NCBI GenBank assembly: GCA_021794775.1
Contig: JAJYQG010000111.1
Coordinates: forward strand, 1 to 13,650
Reading direction: 5' to 3'
From: Pseudomonadota bacterium
Lineage (GTDB): Bacteria > Pseudomonadota > Gammaproteobacteria > Burkholderiales > Ferrovaceae
DNA: 13,650 bases
Shown here: positions 8,370-13,650 of the stretch, piece after piece
Position numbering within the stretch: position 1 is the first letter of the stretch
How the letters are laid out: each line of letters begins with the position of its first letter
The notes under the pieces: generated by a model
What the model saw: the letters and a program-made list of their open reading frames with translations, nothing else
What the model was told of the DNA's origin: nothing
The model's database searches: none
Made by a program: the position numbers and the translations under genes

Positions 8370-8381
8370 GACCAATCCTCC
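8367..8381 (-). promoter_or_regulatory. Ribosome binding site that fixes the ftsH TTG start
   Basis: On the minus strand, GGAGGA (8381-8376) is followed by six bases and TTG at 8369-8367. This is the best-spaced Shine-Dalgarno for any start in the ftsH frame. Choosing the TTG at 8375 would leave no spacer, and no upstream ATG is in frame within this short gap. Confidence 0.7.
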
Positions 8382-8416
8382 AAGACATCGTCATGAAGCC
8401 TTCTAACCGTTGAACC

Positions 8417-8446
8417 ATTGTACGCCCAAGTTTCATCGCTCGTTAA
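8417..8446 (-). promoter_or_regulatory. Candidate sigma-70 promoter for ftsH
   Basis: On the minus strand, TTAACG (8446-8441) and TACAAT (8422-8417) are separated by 18 bases. The -10 matches the consensus at five of six positions and the -35 at four of six. The -35 includes the rlmE stop codon. A transcript from it would have a leader of about 40 bases before the TTG start of ftsH. I see no clear heat-shock (sigma-32) promoter in the gap, though one could lie within rlmE. Confidence 0.3.
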
Positions 8447-9084
8447 ACATTCTCGCCCAACGCCAACGCCTTCAACCCGCTCCCCAGCAGATACACTTCA
8501 GGGCTGCGATCTCTTGACGCAGCAGGCTTGCGCGTCACCACCCGTTGGAATGTTGCGCGCATGAGACGCACAAACGGCTCAAAATCAGCACCATGAAAAA
8601 CCTTCACAAGAAACTTCCCTTCTTCGCCCAATACCTCCTGGGCAAACCCCAGAGCCAACTCCCACAATTCGGCCGCACGGGCTTGATCGTAGAGCACCAC
8701 CCCACTGATATTGGGGGCCAGATCGGATAAAACAAGGTCTGCCGGTCGGTTTTGCAAAAGTTCTTTCAGATGGCTGTAGACCTCAGCTTCACGAAAATCT
8801 CCTTGCACAAACATCACCCCGTCCAACGGTTCCATGGGCAATAAATCGATGCCCACCACCTTGCCTTGTTTGCCCATGCGCTGTCGCGCCACTTGGCACC
8901 AACCCCCAGGAGACGCGCCCAGGTCAACCACAGACAACCCCGACTTGAGCAACCTGTCGCGATCATCGATTTCCATCAATTTGTAGGAAGCTCGGGAACG
9001 GTACCCTTCACGCTTAGCCTTTTGGACAAAAGGATCGTTGATGTGTTCCCGCATCCAGGCCTTGCTGGTCCTGGTTGGTTTCAT
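8443..9084 (-). CDS. rlmE: 23S rRNA 2'-O-ribose methyltransferase RlmE (RrmJ/FtsJ)
   Basis: RlmE uses S-adenosylmethionine to methylate the 2'-O of U2552 (E. coli numbering) in 23S rRNA late in 50S assembly. The 213 residues show RSRASYKL (29-36), the SAM-binding VVDLGASPGGW (52-62), GIDLLPM (78-84), LSDLAPNISG (119-128), LVKVFHG (159-165) and SPEVYLL (194-200). The catalytic K-D-K-E set corresponds to Lys35, Asp121, Lys161 and Glu196. Length is typical (E. coli 209). The ATG at 9084 overlaps the yhbY stop as ATGA. The bases just upstream are C-rich with no Shine-Dalgarno, so translation very probably depends on termination of yhbY. The yhbY-rlmE pairing puts two 50S-maturation proteins on one message. 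Confidence 0.96.
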   Translation of the reverse strand: MKPTRTSKAWMREHINDPFVQKAKREGYRSRASYKLMEIDDRDRLLKSGLSVVDLGASPGGWCQVARQRMGKQGKVVGIDLLPMEPLDGVMFVQGDFREAEVYSHLKELLQNRPADLVLSDLAPNISGVVLYDQARAAELWELALGFAQEVLGEEGKFLVKVFHGADFEPFVRLMRATFQRVVTRKPAASRDRSPEVYLLGSGLKALALGENV

Positions 9085-9503
9085 CGGGGCCGGTAAAGTA
9101 CCAGTATCTTGCCAATCTGCTGCACCAAGGCCGCTGACAGGCGTTGGGTAATCTGTTCCGCCATGACCTCCCGTTGCGCCCGATCCTCACTGAGAACTGC
9201 CTTGACTTTGATAAGCCCATGACTGCGCAGGGCTCTTTCCATTTCAAGCATGACAGCATCGGTCAATCCGGCTTGCCCCATCATCACCACCGGTGACAGG
9301 CCATGGGCCTGACGTCGCAAGGCCAGACGTTCATCCACCGTCAATATCAGCGTTGCCCCCGCATCGGGCAACACCAAAGGTGCGGGTTGAAGCCGTTTGG
9401 CCTGGGGCCGTGCCGCTTTCTTGACCTTGCTGTTACGGGTCACGTCTGGCTTGGTCACTGCAATTCGCGTCTGTCCAGGCGCGCGGCGCCGCCCCTCAAC
9501 CAT
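9081..9503 (-). CDS. yhbY: YhbY-type CRM-domain RNA-binding protein with a basic N-terminal extension
   Basis: A CRS1-YhbY (CRM) domain protein that binds pre-50S ribosomal particles. The domain spans about residues 54-139: [20 protein letters not shown], the GxxG-type loop [21 protein letters not shown] (91-101) and [10 protein letters not shown] at the end. E. coli YhbY is 97 residues; here about 50 residues precede the domain, rich in Arg, Lys, Pro and Ala. The frame is open to 9581 inside greA. I take the ATG at 9503, which overlaps the greA stop by 8 bases and has a weak GGGA upstream; ATG 9512 or an internal GTG start (which would shorten the extension) is possible. It runs in the same direction as rlmE and overlaps it by 4 bases. 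Confidence 0.88.
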   Translation of the reverse strand: MVEGRRRAPGQTRIAVTKPDVTRNSKVKKAARPQAKRLQPAPLVLPDAGATLILTVDERLALRRQAHGLSPVVMMGQAGLTDAVMLEMERALRSHGLIKVKAVLSEDRAQREVMAEQITQRLSAALVQQIGKILVLYRPR

Positions 9504-9972
9504 ATCGGACATCCCGTATTTCGTATTCCCGAACCCCGCCGGGGGCATTGACTTCAGCCACGTCCCCAGCAGACTTTCCAATCAAGGCGCGCGCCAGCGG
9601 AGAGCCGATGGAAATCTTGCCCTCTTTGATGTCCGCTTCGTCGTCACCCACGATTTGATAGGTAAAGACATCCCCCGTATCCAGATCCTCCATTTCCACC
9701 GTAGCAGCAAAAACGCAACGGCCGTCAGCGTCAATCTGCGTGGGATCGATGATCTGCGCGCTCGACAGCTTCGACTCCAGTTCAGCGATCCGCCCTTCAA
9801 TGAAAGACTGCCTTTCCTTGGCCGCATCGTACTCGGCATTCTCTGACAAATCGCCTTGAGCCCTGGCCTCGCTGATGGCCTGGATCACAGCGGGACGATG
9901 AGTATGTTTGAGCTGATGGAGCTCCTCTTTCAGTTTTTCCGCACCACGTACGGTCAATGGTGTTTTTTGCAT
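9496..9972 (-). CDS. greA: Transcription elongation factor GreA
   Basis: GreA enters the secondary channel of RNA polymerase and stimulates cleavage of backtracked transcripts. The 158 residues, exactly the usual length, comprise an N-terminal coiled coil (about 1-75) and a C-terminal FKBP-like domain. The tip motif [18 protein letters not shown] holds the catalytic acidic residues Asp41 and Glu44. [20 protein letters not shown] and the REYEI segment mark the C-terminal domain. GreB is less likely because of the length and tip sequence. The ATG has AAGGAG seven bases upstream. It lies 42 bases after carB, a gap without a convincing promoter or terminator, so it is probably read from the carAB message as well as from any promoter of its own. 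Confidence 0.97.
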   Translation of the reverse strand: MQKTPLTVRGAEKLKEELHQLKHTHRPAVIQAISEARAQGDLSENAEYDAAKERQSFIEGRIAELESKLSSAQIIDPTQIDADGRCVFAATVEMEDLDTGDVFTYQIVGDDEADIKEGKISIGSPLARALIGKSAGDVAEVNAPGGVREYEIRDVRYG

Positions 9973-10014
9973 CCGTTCACTCCTTCCAATGCCTTATCCC
10001 AAGCATGATTCTGA

Positions 10015-13000
10015 TCACGACCGGCTCAACGAAGCGTGCAATCCCTGCAATTCACGCACCGCAGACGTCAGGCCACCGCGCATGCCAATCGCTGCCGCGC
10101 GCGCACCGGCCAAAGTGGTGTAGTAGGTGATACGTCCCTGCAAAGCGGCGTTGCGAATCGACCAGGAATCTTGAACAGCACGGGAATGCTCTTCTACCGT
10201 ATTGATGATCAAAACAATTTCTCGGTTTTTGATCATGTCCACCACATGGGGGCGACCTTCTGTCACCTTGTTGACCAGCGTCACTTTGAGTCCCGCGGCA
10301 GTCAGGGCAGCACCGGTCCCCCGGGTCGCAACCAGGGTAAACCCCATCTCCGCCAACGAGCGGGCCACTTCCACAAGGGGCGCCTTGTCGGCATTCCTGA
10401 CGCTGAGGAATACCTTGCCCGATGTCGGAAGTTTGACGCCCGCAGCCCATTGAGACTTGACAAAGGCTTCAGCAAATGTCGCGCCGACCCCCATTACCTC
10501 GCCGGTCGATTTCATCTCCGGCCCAAGAATGGGGTCCACACCAGGAAACTTGGTGAAGGGAAACACCGCTTCTTTGACTGCGTAATAATCGGGAACGACC
10601 TCGCCGGTCACACCCTGGTCCAGCAAACGTTGCCCCACCATGCAACGTGCCGCTATCTTGGCCAATGGACGCCCTGTGGCTTTGGCCACGTAGGGAACCG
10701 TACGCGAAGCCCTAGGGTTGACCTCGAGAACATACACCGTATCCCCTTGCAGAGCAAACTGCACATTCATCAAACCGACAACACCCAACTCTTTCGCCAT
10801 GGCCGTCGTCTGGCGCCGCAATTCGTCCTGCACTTCGGGCGACAGACTGTAGGGGGGGATGGAGCAAGCAGAATCTCCGGAATGCACGCCCGCCTGTTCG
10901 ATATGTTCCATGATCGCCCCGATCACCACATGCTCCCCATCGCATACGGCGTCTACATCGACCTCGATGGCATCGTTCAGAAAACGATCCAGCAATAAGG
11001 GTGAACGGGGGGAAATGGCAATGCCATGCATGCCTTCCGCCTCGGTAACGGTATCGCGCAGATACTTCTCCAGATCCATCGGCGTATGAACAATCTGCAT
11101 GGCTCGCCCACCCAGCACATAGCTGGGTCGCACCACGAGGGGATACCCTAGTTCCTGCGCTGCGGCCATGACCGCTTCGCGCTGATCGGCCGTACGGTTC
11201 TCCGGTTGGCGCAACCCCAGTTCGACCAACATTTTCTGGAAACGTTGCCGGTCTTCCGAACGGTCGATGCTGTCCGGTGATGTGCCGATGATGGGCACTC
11301 CTGCCGCTTCCAGGCCACGGGCCAGTTTGAGCGGCGTCTGGCCCCCAAATTGCACGATGACACCAGCGGGCTGTTCACGATGGACAATTTCCAGCACATC
11401 TTCGAGGGTCAGGGGCTCGAAGTACAAGCGGTCCGACATGTCGTAATCCGTCGACACGGTTTCAGGATTGCAGTTAACCATCAAGGTTTCATAACCATCC
11501 TCGCGCAGTGCCATGGCGGCATGAACGCAACAGTAGTCGAATTCGATTCCCTGTCCGATGCGATTGGGCCCACCCCCGAGCACCATGATCTTGCGCCGCT
11601 CACTGGGATACGCTTCGCACTCTTCATCGTAGGTTGAATACAAATAGGCCGTTTGTGTGGCAAACTCGGCTGCGCAGGTATCTACCCGTTTGTACACAGG
11701 CCGCACACCCTGCGCCGTACGCCCGTCGCGCACTGTCTTTTCGTCTACCCCAAGAAGGTGGGCCAAACGACGATCGGAAAAACCTTTACCTTTTACGGTA
11801 CGCCAACGCAAACTGTCCCAAGCCTGCCAGGATGACGCACGAATGCGCCGCTCTTCTGCCACCAAATCTTCGATTTCAGCCAAAAACCAGGGATCGACAT
11901 GGGAAAGTCGGTGAATATGATCAAAATCGAGACCGATACGGAAAGCATCGGCCAGATACCACAAACGATGGGGCCCAGGATTGGCCAACTCGGCCTCGAT
12001 CATCGCGCGATCGGTCGTCATTTCGTTGAGGCCATCAGCCCCGGTTTCCAGGCCACGCAGCGCTTTCTGCAGCGATTCCTGAAAGTTACGACCAATGGCC
12101 ATCACTTCACCGACAGATTTCATCTGGGTCGTCAAACGGTCATTGGCCTGAGGAAATTTCTCAAAGGCAAAGCGCGGAACCTTGGTCACCACATAATCGA
12201 TGGTCGGCTCGAAGGATGCCGGGGTTGCGCCGCCCGTGATCTCATTTTTCAGCTCATCAAGGGTGTACCCCACCGCAAGTTTGGCGGCCACTTTGGCAAT
12301 TGGAAACCCCGTCGCCTTGGAGGCCAGCGCCGAAGAACGGGACACCCGCGGATTCATTTCGATGACGATCATGCGCCCATCGGCCGGGTTGATGGCAAAC
12401 TGAACGTTGGAGCCCCCAGTTTCCACACCGATTTCGCGCAAAACCGCCAGCGAGGCATTGCGCATGATCTGATATTCCTTGTCCGTCAGCGTCTGAGCCG
12501 GCGCTACGGTGATCGAATCACCGGTATGAACGCCCATGGCATCCAAGTTTTCAATGGAGCAAATGATGATGCTGTTGTCCTTGCAATCACGCACCACTTC
12601 CATCTCATACTCTTTCCAGCCGATGACCGATTCTTCAACCAGCAGTTCGCGGGTCGGCGAGGCTTCCAGGCCGCGCTCACAAATGGCCATGAACTCTTCC
12701 TGGTTGTAGGCGATGCCGCCTCCACTCCCGCCCATGGTGAAAGAAGGCCGAATAATGGCCGGGAAACCGATCTGGGCCTGCACCTGCAACGCTTCTTCCA
12801 TGCTGTGCGCAATGGCCGAACGGGGTGTGGACAAGCCGATGCGGGTCATGGCAGCTTTGAACTTTTCCCGATCTTCTGCCTTGTCGATGGCTTCCTGTCG
12901 AGCTCCGATCATTTCCACACCGTAACGGGCCAAGACCCCTTCGCGCGCCAGATCGAGGGCGCAATTCAGCGCAGTCTGTCCGCCCATGGTCGGCAACAAG

Positions 13001-13254
13001 GCGTCAGGACGCTCACGTTCGATGATGCGCTCCAAGGTGCGCCAGTTGATCGGCTCGATGTAGGTTGCGTCGGCCATACCGGGATCGGTCATGATCGTCG
13101 CCGGATTGGAATTGACCAGAATGACGCGATAGCCTTCTTCTCGCAGCGCCTTACAGGCCTGAGCGCCAGAATAATCAAATTCGCATGCCTGGCCAATGAC
13201 GATGGGCCCGGCTCCGATGATCAGAATGGAACGGATATCGCTTCTCTTGGGCAT
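10015..13254 (-). CDS. carB: Carbamoyl phosphate synthase large subunit
   Basis: CarB makes carbamoyl phosphate from bicarbonate, two ATP and ammonia channelled from CarA, supplying pyrimidine and arginine synthesis. The 1079 residues (E. coli 1073) show two homologous ATP-grasp halves: the first begins [20 protein letters not shown] and includes [11 protein letters not shown]; the second begins near residue 555 with [20 protein letters not shown] and includes [13 protein letters not shown]. An oligomerisation region lies between them. The C-terminal methylglyoxal-synthase-like allosteric domain starts at [12 protein letters not shown]. By eye, residues matching the E. coli UMP/IMP/ornithine contacts are kept (Ser of FLSVR, both Thr of ATRGTG, Lys of LVNKV), suggesting normal allosteric control. 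The start is the ATG at 13254, two bases after the carA stop; a TTG at 13260 is in frame but less likely. Confidence 0.98.
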   Translation of the reverse strand: MPKRSDIRSILIIGAGPIVIGQACEFDYSGAQACKALREEGYRVILVNSNPATIMTDPGMADATYIEPINWRTLERIIERERPDALLPTMGGQTALNCALDLAREGVLARYGVEMIGARQEAIDKAEDREKFKAAMTRIGLSTPRSAIAHSMEEALQVQAQIGFPAIIRPSFTMGGSGGGIAYNQEEFMAICERGLEASPTRELLVEESVIGWKEYEMEVVRDCKDNSIIICSIENLDAMGVHTGDSITVAPAQTLTDKEYQIMRNASLAVLREIGVETGGSNVQFAINPADGRMIVIEMNPRVSRSSALASKATGFPIAKVAAKLAVGYTLDELKNEITGGATPASFEPTIDYVVTKVPRFAFEKFPQANDRLTTQMKSVGEVMAIGRNFQESLQKALRGLETGADGLNEMTTDRAMIEAELANPGPHRLWYLADAFRIGLDFDHIHRLSHVDPWFLAEIEDLVAEERRIRASSWQAWDSLRWRTVKGKGFSDRRLAHLLGVDEKTVRDGRTAQGVRPVYKRVDTCAAEFATQTAYLYSTYDEECEAYPSERRKIMVLGGGPNRIGQGIEFDYCCVHAAMALREDGYETLMVNCNPETVSTDYDMSDRLYFEPLTLEDVLEIVHREQPAGVIVQFGGQTPLKLARGLEAAGVPIIGTSPDSIDRSEDRQRFQKMLVELGLRQPENRTADQREAVMAAAQELGYPLVVRPSYVLGGRAMQIVHTPMDLEKYLRDTVTEAEGMHGIAISPRSPLLLDRFLNDAIEVDVDAVCDGEHVVIGAIMEHIEQAGVHSGDSACSIPPYSLSPEVQDELRRQTTAMAKELGVVGLMNVQFALQGDTVYVLEVNPRASRTVPYVAKATGRPLAKIAARCMVGQRLLDQGVTGEVVPDYYAVKEAVFPFTKFPGVDPILGPEMKSTGEVMGVGATFAEAFVKSQWAAGVKLPTSGKVFLSVRNADKAPLVEVARSLAEMGFTLVATRGTGAALTAAGLKVTLVNKVTEGRPHVVDMIKNREIVLIINTVEEHSRAVQDSWSIRNAALQGRITYYTTLAGARAAAIGMRGGLTSAVRELQGLHASLSRS

Positions 13255-13256
13255 AG

Positions 13257-13650
13257 TCAATCTCGGTGTTCGTGCATCAGCGCCAGGAATCGGTCAAAAA
13301 GACCGGACGCGTCGTGGGGACCAGGGCTCGCCTCAGGATGGCCCTGAAAACTGAATACCGGCCGATCCGTCAACTCGATGCCCTGCAGGCTACCGTCAAA
13401 CAGCGACACATGGGTCACCGCCGCCGTGGCCGGAAGGCTGTCGGCCATCACCGCAAAACCATGATTCTGGCTGGTGATCATGACCCGGCCGGTACGACGA
13501 TCCAATACGGGATGGTTGGCGCCGTGATGTCCAAACTTCATCTTATGGGTTTTCCCCCCCACGGCCAGACCCAGCAACTGGTGCCCAAGACATAGGCCAA
13601 ACATGGGGATCCGCCGCTCCAAAAAGGCACGTATGGCCTCTATGGCGTAG
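13257..13650 (-). CDS. carA: Carbamoyl phosphate synthase small subunit, C-terminal part, cut by the right window edge
   Basis: CarA is the glutaminase subunit that supplies ammonia to CarB. The last 130 residues are visible; the N-terminus and promoter lie beyond base 13650. They are the class I glutamine amidotransferase domain: [13 protein letters not shown] with the nucleophilic cysteine, [37 protein letters not shown] and [14 protein letters not shown] with the catalytic His and Glu. All catalytic residues expected here are present. A run of seven G followed by four A on the coding strand, in LAVGGKTHK, is read in frame without disruption. The stop is two bases before the carB ATG, consistent with a carAB operon. 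Confidence 0.97.
   Translation of the reverse strand, partial: YAIEAIRAFLERRIPMFGLCLGHQLLGLAVGGKTHKMKFGHHGANHPVLDRRTGRVMITSQNHGFAVMADSLPATAAVTHVSLFDGSLQGIELTDRPVFSFQGHPEASPGPHDASGLFDRFLALMHEHRD

Noticed and set aside
9990..10007. Small bulged hairpin in the carB-greA gap
   Set aside because: The stem is only six pairs with a bulge and no T-run follows, so it does not support a terminator call.
10036..10998. Open reading frame of 320 codons on the plus strand over the end of carB
   Set aside because: Codon-aligned antisense shadow of carB with no recognisable domain.
11899..13347. Open reading frame of 482 codons on the plus strand over carB
   Set aside because: It is exactly codon-aligned with carB on the opposite strand. 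In that frame stops arise only opposite TTA, CTA and TCA codons, which are rare here, so a long open frame is expected. The product resembles no known protein family.

Overview
This window is an ordinary, gene-dense chromosomal stretch of a proteobacterium, most likely a betaproteobacterium. The evidence is protein character and gene order: carA-carB-greA-yhbY-rlmE-ftsH-folP-glmM is a betaproteobacterial arrangement, and polyphosphate genes lie next to glmM. FtsH carries the Walker A form GSPGTGKT, which I recall from Neisseria and other betaproteobacteria. Species cannot be decided from this. There are no tRNA or rRNA genes, insertion sequences, prophage genes, CRISPR arrays or long repeats that I can see. 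No stretch over about 160 bases lacks a gene.

Layout. At the left, on the minus strand, are the N-terminal part of exopolyphosphatase (ppx, cut by the window edge) and, upstream of it, an OlsB-like GNAT acyltransferase. A 160-base divergent intergenic region (1491-1650) separates these from a plus-strand pair, polyphosphate kinase (ppk) and phosphohistidine phosphatase (sixA), which overlap by 4 bases. sixA converges on glmM with only 3 bases between the stop codons. From there to the right edge all genes are on the minus strand. Read in transcription order they are carA (C-terminal part only), carB, greA, yhbY, rlmE, ftsH, folP and glmM.

How they work together. The left block handles phosphate storage: PPK1 makes polyphosphate and PPX degrades it. 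The OlsB-like enzyme probably starts synthesis of phosphorus-free ornithine lipids. The divergent region holds an imperfect Pho-box-like sequence, so a phosphate-economy module is a reasonable hypothesis. The right block is housekeeping: carbamoyl phosphate synthesis (CarAB), transcript cleavage (GreA), 50S ribosome maturation (YhbY, RlmE), membrane proteolysis (FtsH), folate synthesis (FolP) and UDP-GlcNAc precursor synthesis (GlmM). Several junctions overlap or nearly touch (carA/carB, greA/yhbY, yhbY/rlmE, folP/glmM), and I see no clear intrinsic terminator inside the block, so much of it may be co-transcribed.

I did not find a convincing new biological system. The observations most worth a second look are the olsB-like/ppk divergent region, the ppk-sixA coupling, the missing pst-pho block compared with Burkholderia-type gene order, the extended YhbY, and the TTG start of ftsH.
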